Translations under genes and position numbers: made by a program
Notes under the pieces: generated by a model
Told to the model about the DNA's origin: nothing
The model's input: the letters and a program-made list of their open reading frames with translations, nothing else
The model's database searches: none
NCBI GenBank assembly: GCA_034509755.1
Contig: CM067550.1
Span: forward strand, 9,293,001-9,357,000
Length of the DNA stretch: 64,000 bases
Source of the DNA: Anisodus tanguticus
Lineage: Eukaryota; Streptophyta; Magnoliopsida; Solanales; Solanaceae
Direction of reading: 5' to 3'
In this document: one piece after another, positions 34,753 through 46,200 of the stretch
How positions within the stretch are numbered: the stretch's first letter is position 1
How the letters are laid out: every line of letters starts with the position of its first letter

Positions 34753-36225
34753 CTAGGTTTAGATGTGTCCTAGGATTTGTCTGTGTTTGTGAAGCTGTGT
34801 CTTGTGGAGTCTTCCTCGTGCAGCTTGATCACCTGCATGATCGAAAGACTACCAGGACATTTATAGGTGATCCTCATTCTTCTTGATTCTACATTGTGCC
34901 ATAGAACTTAAACTTCTCTTTAGGATCGTTCTGATGTGTTTGTTACTCGTTCTTCATGGAGATGACTTTAACTCGTGTTATTTTCTAACCTAGCGAACAA
35001 TGGTGCTATGAGGTGCACACTGGTTATGACTTAAAAATCAATAGATGGTGCAAAGTCACTTGAAATTCAATAGTAAGTACATATGTATGGTGATTGTAGG
35101 GTATGTTTTTGATAAATTGAGATATGTATAAAAATGGGAGTAGTTACAAGTACAAGGGAAACCCTACTGAGATCTTAGTGGATCTATGAGTATTGTTAAG
35201 ATGAATAAATTTTTCAATGCGATGGACATAACATATGCTAAGAAAGAAAGATGTATTAGCCAAAATATGATACAATGATGGATGTAAATATCTTGCTGAG
35301 AGCCATTGATTTGTTAGGTGAAAAGTGGGATAGCTATGTCCTTAGGTATTGACCAAGAGGTAATGTGATTTGGGGATATTTCGTATTAGCAAGTAGAGAA
35401 AAGTATATTTGAGAGCTACATTCCAAAATCAAGGTATTAACACTTATACTCATTCCTTGTTACCTTACTTTATAGTAGCCACCTTTGGAGAATTTGATGA
35501 TATTATATTTTATTTAACAAATGAGAACGATAGAGTTTATTAGCGGTAAGTTTCTCAAGAATTATATTTTTAATACCAGCTCAGGAACTTTGCGCAATAT
35601 TGTGTTTTAACATTGCTCATAACATGAGATTAGTGGTAGTGGTTGCTTGCATTAAATTAACTCGTTATTAGAATATGTGGTGAGACTTTCTTATGGTATA
35701 GTTAATTTTCTTATTATAAAATGATTAAAGTGTTGTAAAGTTACGAGACTTAGAGTATATTCAAAACTAGGATGAAATATCATGATGGTCTGTCATTGTA
35801 GTGTTGATCATAAAGGAGATCAAGTATAAGGCATGAATAACGGGATACAATAGTCAGAAATTGAAAAGTATAGGCTATACTTTTGGAATTCTTGAAAGAG
35901 AATGCTTTTAGGATACATCCTTTGAGCTTTTGTTCGTGTTTCTTTTGTTTGTTCTCTTGTGGTGTTTAAAGTTTGGGATTGAAGGTTTGAGCTTTGATAT
36001 AAATGCGTAAACAAATTTGTTGGTGTGACTAGATTAGAGACAGTCATATGCGTATTTTTGGATTGTGCTATGATGCTACGATGCTCTCTACGGGTTTAAG
36101 TAGAAGTATATATATGTTATTATGGCTTTGAGACATACTTAAGATATGATATGTTTGGAGTACTGAAGATTCGGATGAAACAACCCGCTCAGGAGCCCGT
36201 CGACACACAGATTTGATTTTTTACC
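34753..36225 (+). mobile_element. Internal region without recognisable gag-pol
   Basis: Sequence behind the primer site. The first ~200 bp look like an untranslated leader. An ATG context near 34957 (CTTCATGGAG) opens no long frame, and no gag, protease, RT or integrase motif appears in the next 1.3 kb. It is either a non-autonomous derivative (LARD-like) or an internal deletion with unrelated sequence attached. The downstream limit is not known. Confidence 0.4.
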
Positions 36226-36279
36226 AAAAGATAATGTATTAAAATTAATACTAATTATTTATATATTATTTTAGGTTCA

Positions 36280-36582
36280 TCCATCAGCGCATGTGGATCT
36301 GTCTCCATAGGAGGACGATGTTGATGATTTTGACCCTACTGATCACAACAGATTGATTCCAATCATACTAGTTAAAGGCGGTCATGTATACGCTATGGTC
36401 TAGACACCGAAGAAGGGCGGCAAGGAAAAAGGGTGGCGGATGATCGTGGCTTGGAGCGTCCTGCGATTAAGAGGAGAAAAGGGGATGAAGATGATGGTGA
36501 GGGTGGTGGGGATCGCCTTAGGCCTTGGGTTACTCTAAAGGCTCCCCACATGTGGGACCCAGTAGAGATTGTGTATATGTAA
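36280..36582 (+). pseudogene. Unidentified 3' exon remnant
   Basis: An acceptor-like TTATTTTAG precedes coding-like sequence (VHPSAHVDLSP, stop, EDDVDDFDPTDHNRLIPI, then Lys/Gly-rich). After one frame change it ends RLRPWVTLKAPHMWDPVEIV and a TAA at 36580. The acidic and basic composition and the splice site suggest the last exon of a transposon or host gene, but the family was not recognised. Two stops and a shift are present. Confidence 0.3.
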
Positions 36583-38180
36583 TTAAGTTATACAGTTTAA
36601 GTTAATATTATATTTTTTTGTATTATTTTCTTAATAATAATTAGTTATCTTAGTCTTTATTACTGTTTATTAATAACTCGTGTGATGTCCTAAATTAATT
36701 ATGGAAAACATCTCGACATATTCAAAATAAAGTAATGTCGTGACTAAATAATAAAACGCTTAAATCAAAGCCTTAAAAAATAAAACAATGATGACAAGTT
36801 TCCAAACAAAACTTACTTCGGACACTTTACAACCCTAAAACGACGATCCAAACGTTTAGGTAGTGATGTATTGAGCCTATAATATTGTTCGCAGAAAAAT
36901 ATATCAGGTTCTAGTATGCAAAAACATGAATTTCAAAACTTTGAAATTATACAAAGTGCGGGGGAAAATTCATATACTCCTATTGCGCGGAAAATTACTG
37001 CACAAAAGGTACTTATGTGATATTTTTTTTATGGGATATTTTGATTCAAAGCCCCACTTTTTAGGTCATTTAAGTTCGGGACTCATTTTTGTTAGTTATT
37101 CTACATTCCCTCGAAACAAACCCACAAAGACAATTACATCCCTCTTTAAGCTCATCACATAATCGGTCATGAAACAAACAACCAGTATTTTGCGTATTCA
37201 ATGTCATATAAACTAGTTTAATGTATCATTTAGAATTCGGACTCCAGTTAAAATAAAAATATATTTGAAGGAAGCTTAGGTATGGAAAATTCTAGTTGGG
37301 ACTCATTCATATTGATCTTTATGTATGAGGGCATGCTTCCAGCCCCCTATGCTACAACATAATACATATATAGCTACAAAAAATTCGTAGCTAAATATTA
37401 AATTTTCGTGGTTAAACAATTTCGTCACATTTTTTTCCGTAGCAGGCATAGCAAGGCGTAGCGTAGCTAAAAATCAGCTAATTGAAATCATGGAAATGGT
37501 TGGAACCAGTTATTGCTTGTAAGTAGCGTGTTTTTAATGTCAAAGAAAGCATACAGGTTTGATGTATCACACGTGGCCTCATGATTTTACATATCGGACT
37601 TCTAAAATCTAAAAATGCACCAAATCTGATTTGGTATCACTTGCTTCTAGGGCTGGACTTATTTTATTTTAAAAATAAATATTTAAAAATATATTTTTTT
37701 TATCTTATTCAGATATTATAAAAGTGTTTAAAAGTTATTTTGACTTAAAAATACTTAAAATAAATCAATCCAAACGGACTCTTAGGACGGGTGGGTCGAG
37801 TTGGGTAGGTCTTTTACCAAGTTCTGTTAGTTATCGACAGAATCTGTTACTTTGTACTGAAAGTGCACTGGTTTTGCATAGAGGACTAGAAGTGTTCGAG
37901 GTTAAAAATAGGGATGATTTTAGTTCAAACTTCAAATATATAGAATTATTTTGAGCTTTTTCTCGGTTTAATTTTTCCCAAGAAAGATGGTAAAAGTATA
38001 CTATTGATTTTTAAGCTGTCCATGTCCATATGATTTTTACGCAAGTATACGAAGTTTAATTAAGAATTATGTGGCCTTATATCAGGAACAACAAAAAGAA
38101 AAAAGCAGAGTAAAGGCTAATTGGTTTGATGAAATAAAAGATCAAATCCAACCAGAATTTACAAAGCTAGCTAGAGTATT
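36583..38180. other. Intergenic, repeat-derived
   Basis: No supportable gene. Around 37372-37470 are blocks with GTAGCTAAAT, TTCGTCACATTTTTTTCCG and AGCGTAGCTAA that look like ends of a DNA transposon. Around 37680-37785 an AT-rich block ends AATCAATCCAAACGGACTC, a phrase that recurs in Solanaceae repeats. Neither could be delimited. Confidence 0.35.
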
Positions 38181-38255
38181 ATGTTGGTGCCAACTTGTTC
38201 TCTTTTTGGCGTCTCGGTGAAAATGGCTATCATCCCCACTGATTTTCTCCCATCA

Positions 38256-38762
38256 TCATTCAGCAACCACTATAACAACTCCAGGTTCACTCGAATATTC
38301 ATTTACTTCAATCGGTTTCACCAACGGTTGAATTGGGGCACGACAAATCGGGCAACTAGAATGAGACTGAAACCACATATCAATACACTCACAGTGAAAA
38401 AAATGATAACATTTTGGTAAAACCCGACACGTTTCTCCATCTTCAAATTCGGACAAGCACACGGTGCATTCGAGCGAAGATTGGTGAAATTCAGAAGGGT
38501 AAACAAATACAGGGAGTGATTTTATCAGTAAAGGGTCGAGCCCTTGAGAGGAAACAACGATGACTGAACCGGGAATATGGTGGTGGCGACGATGGTATGC
38601 ACGGCGGAGGAGGAATCGGTTAATGTAAAGGTGGAAGAAAGCGAAAACAAGGCAAACGAGGAAGAAAATGAGGACAGAGATAAGCATGAGTTTACCACTG
38701 AATGCATAGTGTGGAGGATCGCAACAAGATGCTAGTGTAGATGAGTACTCATCGTCGTCCAT
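38256..38762 (-). CDS. ATL-family RING-H2 E3 ubiquitin ligase
   Basis: An intact single-exon gene of 168 residues, typical for the ATL family, whose members are membrane-anchored E3 ligases. A transmembrane segment spans about 24-48, followed by a basic stretch (RRAYHRRHHH, 53-62) and the GLD motif (GLDPLLIKSLP, 74-84), both ATL hallmarks. The RING-H2 domain has all eight ligands with canonical spacing: Cys99, Cys102, Cys118, His120, His123, Cys126, Cys137, Cys140, with Trp130 and Pro138. The start at 38762 (MDDDEYSS) is the first ATG of the open frame. The substrate is unknown. The neighbours are repeats only. Confidence 0.93.
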   Translation of the reverse strand: MDDDEYSSTLASCCDPPHYAFSGKLMLISVLIFFLVCLVFAFFHLYINRFLLRRAYHRRHHHIPGSVIVVSSQGLDPLLIKSLPVFVYPSEFHQSSLECTVCLSEFEDGETCRVLPKCYHFFHCECIDMWFQSHSSCPICRAPIQPLVKPIEVNEYSSEPGVVIVVAE

Positions 38763-39128
38763 GATTATTAGTATTAGTAATTGGGAGATGAAGAAACTGA
38801 GACAAGTTTTACAGAAAAAAACAATGGAAGAGGAAGGTTCCTTACTGTTCTTGCTGTATAGTGCTACAATAAGGTGGACGAGTTTTTAGAGGCCTCGATT
38901 TTGAAAATAAAAAAAAAGTATATTTTTTATAGAGCCTAAATTAAAAAGAAAATAAAAATATTTCTATTTTATCATTCATATAAATCCTAAACTAGAAAGA
39001 AAGTTGAGAATTTTCTAATGAACTAAAAAGGAAATTGAATATTCTACCATTTCTATAGATCTTAAACTAGAAAAAAAGGAGTAATTAACATGGTCTCCTT
39101 AAAAATGTTTATAATGGGTTAAACAAAG
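38763..39128. other. ATL upstream region
   Basis: The 5' flank of the ATL gene (which reads leftward) up to the Copia-2 target duplication. It contains an imperfect direct repeat around TAAACTAGAAAGAAAG (about 38990) and TAAACTAGAAAAAAAG (about 39063). No confident TATA box was placed. Confidence 0.4.
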
Positions 39129-39133
39129 ATATC

Positions 39134-39298
39134 TGTAACATTGTATTAATTTTCAGGGAGAGTTTCTCATTAATACAAATATATATAGTGTGTACAATGC
39201 AAAATTTTAATACAATAGAGATCATATTTCTAACCATAATTATACATCACTAATAATTACATGAGATATAGTAAATATTTAAATAATATTCACTAACA
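39134..39298 (-). repeat. Copia-2 3' LTR
   Basis: 165 bp. On the coding strand it starts TGTTAGTGAATATT and ends CAATGTTACA. The complement of CACCCCCTCAGTC (39299-39311) is the polypurine tract before it. The first 30 bp are repeated at 42703-42732 with the terminal T changed to G. Confidence 0.85.
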
Positions 39299-42200
39299 CA
39301 CCCCCTCAGTCAGAGCCGGAGGAGGTCGGACGCTTAGACTGGATCTGAAGTCGATGAATAGTTGTCTAGGTAGTCCTTTAGTGAAGATATCCACATATTG
39401 ATAGAAAGATGACACATGCAATACCTTAACATGTCCTGTAGCAACCTTCTCACGAACAAAATGTATATCCATCTCGATGTGCTTGGTTCTCTGATACTGA
39501 ACCGGATTATGAGATAAATATATGGCGGATATGTTATCGCAGTATACCAAAAAAGCCTTAAGCAAGGGACACTGAAGCTCCAAAAGAAGGTTTCGAAGCC
39601 AGCAGATCTCAGCAACAACATTTGCAACACCTCTGTACTCTACTTCTGGGCTTGAACGGGATAGGGTGGTTTGCCTATTAGCAGACCATGAAATGAGATT
39701 ATCCCCTAAGAACACACAATAGCCAGATGTGGAGCATCTTGTGTCCGGACAACCTGCCCGATCTGCATCTGTATATGACAAAAACCTAGTCGGTGCAGAG
39801 CGGTATAGATGCAATTCATATTCAAGTGTGCCCTTAACGTATCGAATGATACGCTTAAGAGCAGTAAAATGAGGCTCACTGGGCATGCATAAACAAGCAC
39901 ACTTGCTGAACAACATAAGCAATGTCAGGCCTGGAGAAAGTAAGATACTGAAGTGCACCTGCAAGACTCCTATAAAGTGTCAGATCGGACACTTGATCAC
40001 CATCAACAACACTTAGCTTCGATTTAGAGTCTACCAGAGTAGGCATGGTCTTGCAGTTAGCCATTTTAGCCATGTACACAATCTCCTCTGCATACTTACG
40101 CTGAAATAGAAATACAGTATCTGCAGATCTAGTCACTGATATCCCAAAAAAATAACTCAACTTTCTCAAGTCAGTCATGGCAAATTCGATTTAAGCAGTG
40201 CAATGATCTCCTTTTTTTAAATATCAGATGAGGCAGTGGGCACAATATCATCCACATATAACAATAAATAGGCAATGTTACGACCTCGATGAAAAATAAA
40301 GAGAGAATTATCACACTTGCTGCAAACAAACCCAATCTGCATAATGTAATTAGCAAAGCGGTCATACTACGCTCTGGGGGCCTGTTTCACACCATAAAGT
40401 GACTTACGAAGACAACATACATAATGAGGGGCTGCAGGATGGACAAAACATGGCGGCTGATGCATGTAAACAGTTTCTTTCAAGTCCGCATGTAAAAATG
40501 CATTATTCACATCAAGTTGATAGATCGGCCAATGCTTACCCACGGCAATACTCAGAACTGTGTGAATAGTGGACGGTTTAACAACCAGACTAAATGTCTC
40601 ACCATAATCAATACCCTCTTGTTGATTAGTGCCGTTAGCCACAAGTCGTGCCTTATATGTGGGGGCAGGGGAAGGTTGGAAATTATTGGTTGGTGTCAGG
40701 TCTGGGTTTTGCTGTGGGGTCGGAATTTGTACATCAATGACGGTTGGGAGTGGTATTAGGGGTAGATCGGGTTGGGGAAATTGGCTGGTGGTGTCTGGCG
40801 ACGGCAAGAGGTTCGGTGGGGGTTAGGTGGCTCATCAGATATGGTGGATGTGGGTTGCACGAAGCTGGGTTCGGTGATGGTGGGTTTGTGAGGTTGCTGG
40901 TTTGGGCGATGGGAGGAGTGGCAACAATGAGTGGTGGCACTTGTTTTTTCGATTGGCTTGGCCGGTGTGTGGTAGATACGTCGTAGGGTCGGGTCAGATA
41001 TTTGGCCGATATATCAGGTGTGGTGGCAGACACGACGGGACGATACATGGGGTTGAGGATGGCACCGCCGGTGATGGCAGAGCTGACGGGACAACTTGGG
41101 GAGGTGACAATTGGACTGCCAGTGGTGGCAGAACCGACGGGACGACACTTGAGGATGTGACCGCCGGTGATGGCAGAGCCGACGGGGCAACTTGGGGAGG
41201 TAACTACTGGACTGCCGTGGTGGAAGAACCGGCGGGACGAGGTGGGGAGTTGACGACTGGACTACCGGTGGTGGCAGTGACCTAACCGAGAGATGATGGA
41301 TCTGTGGTGACAGTGGGTACGTCGGCTGCTGCCGGAACAGTGGCAGCATGACGGAGTGTTTGTTCGACAAACGATGATGTGTCTGAATCTTCGAGGAATT
41401 GGTAATCAATGACTCAAAAATTTTTAATGTTGTCAAACGGGAAAACATACTCAACAAAGGTGACGTGTCGAAAAATTATGATTTTGTCGGTGGAGAGCTC
41501 ATAGCACAAGTACCCCCTATGATTTGACAGGAAACCTATGAAGGCGCACAGTGTAGATCGGGTGCTAATATGTGGGGGTTCATGGATGTTAGATTTGGGT
41601 AACACAGACAACCAAAAATTCTAAGGTGGTCATAGGTAGGGATCCGTCGGTAGAGAATTTTAGTGAGTGTCCTATTTTGAATCACACGAGTAGGTAAAAT
41701 GTTAAGAATGTGTTCTTCCATTTTTAATGCATATACTCAAAAGGTAGGGGGAGAGATGCATAAAAAGGAAGGTACAAATCATATTATTAATGGTGCGGAG
41801 AATTCTTTCGACTTTACCATTTTGAGGAGAGGTGTGGGGGCACGAGAAATGAAAAATCATGCAATTAGCCGCACAAAATTTATGAAAAAGAGAGTTATTG
41901 AACTCACAACCATTATCACATTGAAATATTTTTATGTCTTTTTCAAATTGCGTTTTAACCAGTGTACGAAATCCAATGAATTTGGAGAACACTTGAGATT
42001 TGAGTTTGAGCGGATAGACCCAATGAAAGTGAGAGAAATCATCCGAAAATACCAAATAATATTTGTGGCCTAAGTTGCTAGTTATGGGAGAAGTCCCTAA
42101 ATCTGCATGAACAATATCAAAGGGAGAAAAAGTAATACTCATAGAAGGCGTAAATGGTAGTCTAACGTGTTTCCCTAGATGACACGAGGAACACCTATGA

Positions 42201-42702
42201 GACAGATTCCCTTTATTACATTGGATTAAATTTTGGTTTCAAAGGGAATCAAAAAATGTGAGAACCCGGATGACCAAGTCTACTATGCCACGTTGAGAGA
42301 GATATTGTTGTTAAAACGACGGGAGGAGTGATGAGGGTAGCTAGAGATGTGAGAGGGGTGACACTGGTACCGGACATGGATAGGAAAGGATAGAGGTCCC
42401 CCTCACTATTGCACCTCGTAGGGAGTTTCCCGGTACGGAGGTCCGTTACAGAAAACCCAAAGGGATCAAAATTAATTGAAATAGAATTATCGGTGGCAAA
42501 TTTTCTAATGGAGATTAGGTTCTTGATAATGTTCGGGGCATATAGGACATTTTTAAGGGGGAAGTGGGGATGCGGTGGTGGGGTTAGTGTGTGGCCAAAA
42601 CCTTGAATTGAAATGTGATGATCATTTTCGACTATAATAGATTGTGAAGTATTTAAATGTCTCAGTTGAGGAAGATTACCAGAATTATTGATGAGGTAGA
42701 TA
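39299..42702 (-). pseudogene. Copia-2 pol, broken
   Basis: Minus-strand Copia domains: pre-integrase and HHCC region (42249-42702, with WHSRLGHPG), integrase core (41536-42142, with CPHTSPQNGKVERI), RT (about 40200-40810, with VANGTNQQEGIDYGETF, LDVNNAFLHADL and a YVDD near 40250) and RNase H (39293-39964, with CPDTRCSTSGYCVFLG). Between integrase and RT (about 40730-41460) lies a repetitive, Pro/His-rich spacer. Frameshifts and stops break the frame in several places. Confidence 0.88.
41066..41280. repeat. ~50-bp tandem repeat in the Copia-2 spacer
   Basis: About four imperfect units, each starting GCCGGTGATGGCAGAGC or CCAGTGGTGGCAGAACC and continuing with GACGGGAC. They lie inside the integrase-RT spacer. 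Confidence 0.7.
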
Positions 42703-42737
42703 TAGTGAATATTTAAATAATATTCACTAACCATATC

Positions 42738-42983
42738 ATTTAATTAGCTCGATTATTTAAGAAAAATAATAAGACTATTAAGTTTGAAAGCATCTTTCAT
42801 AACAATTAGTTCTACATAATGGGGATTGAATTAACGGAGATGAGTCGTCAATGAATACTTTCCAAGGTACTAAATGAAATAACAAATGCAATAGTAATAT
42901 CTCTACTTATAGAAAGTGCCTATTCATTAGAAGAAAGTGTTTATTCATTACAGGTCAATAATACGACTTACTTATCTCACACA
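42738..42983. other. Spacer between Copia-2 and Copia-3
   Basis: About 250 bp of host-like AT-rich DNA between two target duplications. No gene is seen. Confidence 0.5.
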
Positions 42984-42988
42984 TAAAC

Positions 42989-43209
42989 GGAATTTCATTA
43001 ATGAAAGAGTATATATACAATTTATAATTTCCATAATAGGAAAATTCTATTCTTATTCTACTCCCAAAACCCTATTCTACTTGTACAAGAATCCTACAAT
43101 TATGATAAGTATACAATACTAATTATATACAATTACTACAAAATATTTACTTACCAAAATAAGATATACACGGTGTGTATACCGTGTATACTTATGTATA
43201 TATTTAACA
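42989..43209 (-). repeat. Copia-3 3' LTR
   Basis: 221 bp with the target duplication TAAAC at 42984-42988. On the coding strand it starts TGTTAAATATATACATAAG. Relative to the 5' LTR it lacks about 20 bp close to its outer end and one palindromic module. It carries TATACACGG and CCGTGTATA as inverted arms at 43165-43190. Confidence 0.85.
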
Positions 43210-46200
43210 CACCCCCGCAGTCATAGCGGGCGGTCTTCGTACGCTAAGATTGTCTCTAAAATCTTCAAAAAGGACCGAGGGAAGACTCTTTGTAAAGATG
43301 TCTGCAATTTGATACCTGGAAGGGCATGGCAGACGTGTACTTGTCCACGAGCTACCTTTTCGCGAACAAAATGAATATCCATCTCGATGTGTTTAGTGCG
43401 CTGGTGTTGAACATGATTACCAGAAAGGTAGATGACACTAACATTATCACAATAAACCAAGGTAGCTTTCTTAATAGGACAATGAAGCTTTTAAAGAAGT
43501 TAACGTAACCAACATGATTCAGAGACCACATTCTCTATACTCGGCCTCTGCACTAGAGCGTGATAATGTAGACTGACATTTCGCAGACCATGAGACCAAG
43601 TTATTACCAAGAAACATACAATAGCCGGATGTAGAACGTCTGGTATCTGGACAACCACCCCAATCAACATCTGTATATGAGACAAGTGTAGAAGTCGATG
43701 ATGGATATAAATGCAAGCCATAGTCTAGTGTACCCTGGATGTATCGAATAGTGCATTTGAGCACATTCATGTGTTCAACCCTAGGATCATGCATAAACAA
43801 GCACACATGTTGTACGACATATGTAATATTTGGTCTCGTGAAAGTAAGATACTGAAGAGCCCCTGTCAAACTGTAATAGCGGATCAGATCCTCGTAAGGT
43901 GAGTCAGCCGCAACACCCAGCTTAGGTTTCGTAACGACGGGAGTGGAAGTAGACTTGCACGAGGACATGCCAGTGCGCTCAATATTCTCAGTTGCATACT
44001 TTCGTAGGGATAAGAACAATCCACATGTATAACGAGAAACTACAATCCCCAAAAAGTAACTCAAGGGCCCCAAGTCTTTCATAGCAAACTCAGAACTGAG
44101 CATGGTCATGATACACTTGTGCAAAGCATCAGTAAAGGCAATCAAGATAATATCATCCACATATAATAAAATATAAGTCAGGGAGGAACCACGACGATAT
44201 ATGAATAATGAATTATTAGACCTGCTATGTCAAAACCCAATCAACGAAACAAAGTCTACAAATCGCTTATACCAAGCATGTGGGGTCTGCTTAAACACAT
44301 ACAAGGACTTCTTCAGCAAACAGACATGATGAGGATATTTGGGGTAACGAAAACCCAAGGGCTGATGCATATAAACGGTCTTTTTAAGATCACCATATAA
44401 GAAAGCATTCTTCACATCTAACTGATGGATGGGCCAAGCTTTCGAAAGAGCCGGACTGAGAACAGTGCGAATGGTAGCCGGTTTGACCACCGGGATAAAC
44501 ATCTAACCACAATCCACGCCAACCTGGTGAGTCTTACCATCACCTACAAGACGAGCCTTATGCCTCGCAAAAGAACCGTCAGAATTATCCTTATGAGTAA
44601 AAATCCACATAGATCGAATAATATTAACACCAGAAGAACGGGGTACCAACTCCCACATCTTATTTGCAATAAGAGCATCATATTCATCGATCATAGCCAA
44701 TTTCCAATTTGAGTAATTTAATGCGGACACGGGGTTACGAGGTAGAGGGGATTTCAGAACATTAGAATTTAAATTAAAATGTCTTTTTGGTTTAAAAATA
44801 CCCTGTCTGTGACTCGGGGGAGAATCGGGTGGATTTTGGGAAACATCGGGACAGGAAAAAATGGAAACATGAGCCGAATCAGTCACTGGACTAGTCTCGG
44901 TATTGGCTGGGCAACTGGCCTAATGATCGAAACTGGCCCAATCACTCGACTAAAAATAGTGGCGTTAGGCGGAACAGTAGGTCCAGCGGGCAGTGGTCCC
45001 GTTTGCAAATTTTAGGTGCGGGACAAGTCCAAAAAATGGTGAATAATAAATGGAGAGACGACATCGTCCAAAAAAATATATGTACTAGGCACGAGACTAC
45101 TCACTTTAGAAAACGAAAATTAGGATTCATAAAAAATAACATGGCGACTAATGATGATTTTATTATACGATAAATCAAAACATTTGTAACTACGATGATT
45201 AGACGGATAACCCAAAAATACACAAGGGGTAGACCGGGTCTGAAGTTTGTTAATTGTGGTGGACGGAAATAGTGGATAACATAAGCACCCAAAGACCCTA
45301 AGATGTGAATACGAAGGAGTCTTATTATATAATATTTTAAGGGGGAAGAATATGCCAAACCTTTGATAGGAAGAACGTTAAGGAGATAAGTAGTCATTTG
45401 TAGAGCATGATGCCAAAAGGAAGGAGGTGCGGAAGAAAGGACCAATAACGTTCGGACAATATTATTAATGGTATGAATTTTGCGTTCGGCATTCCCATTT
45501 TGAGAGGACGTATGAGGACAAGAGAAATGAAAATTGATACCATTATTACCAGAAAAATCCCAAAACAACCCATTTTCAAATTCTTTTCCATTATCACATT
45601 GAATATTCTTAATTTTCCGTTCGAATTGGGTCCGAATGAAAGCTCTAAATTTTAAAAAGGTGAAAAAATGTGAGATTTTTTCGCTAACGGAAAAGTCTAT
45701 AAAAATTAGAATAATCGTCCAAAAAAAGAACATAATAACGATGGCCCAAAGAACTGGTAATAGGAGTTGTCCATAAATCACTATGAATAATATCAAATGA
45801 CATTAAAGTATGAGAATTAGAGTCTACAAACGGCAATCTAACATTTTTTCCTAAAGAACAAGATTAACAAATCGGAGTACTACGCGTACCCTTTACAAGA
45901 AATAAGATTGTTTTTATCTAAGGAAGACATAATTGACGACCCTGGATGACTTAGACGTGCATACCACAAGAAAAGAGCAAGAGCTGCAAAAGTAGATGGT
46001 AAGGCTTGACTCGAGAGACCGGATGTGGGCGTGACATGATAAAGATCTCCCCTACTATCACATCTCATGAGATGAATCCCGGTCTTGAAATCCTTCACAA
46101 ATACCCCAAAAGGATAAAAAAAAACAACAGAAACTGAATTATCAGTGGTGAATTTAAGGACATACACCAAATTTTTAATGAATTTAGGAGCATGAAGGGT

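Larger units (their letters stand above)
39134..42732 (-). mobile_element. Copia-2, internally deleted
   Basis: A minus-strand Copia element bounded by the perfect 5-bp duplication ATATC (39129-39133 and 42733-42737). The 3' LTR is complete at 39134-39298 (165 bp, unusually short). At the other end only about 30 bp of the 5' LTR start survives (42703-42732) and is joined straight to the pre-integrase region, so the rest of the 5' LTR, primer site, gag and protease are deleted. It cannot reverse-transcribe itself. Confidence 0.88.

Noticed and set aside
41066..41280. Regular repeats considered as a CRISPR array
   Set aside because: Units are contiguous and imperfect, with no unique spacers, inside a plant retrotransposon.
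40902..41285. 127-residue Gly/Asp-rich plus-strand frame
   Set aside because: Reverse-strand shadow of the tandem repeats in the Copia-2 spacer.
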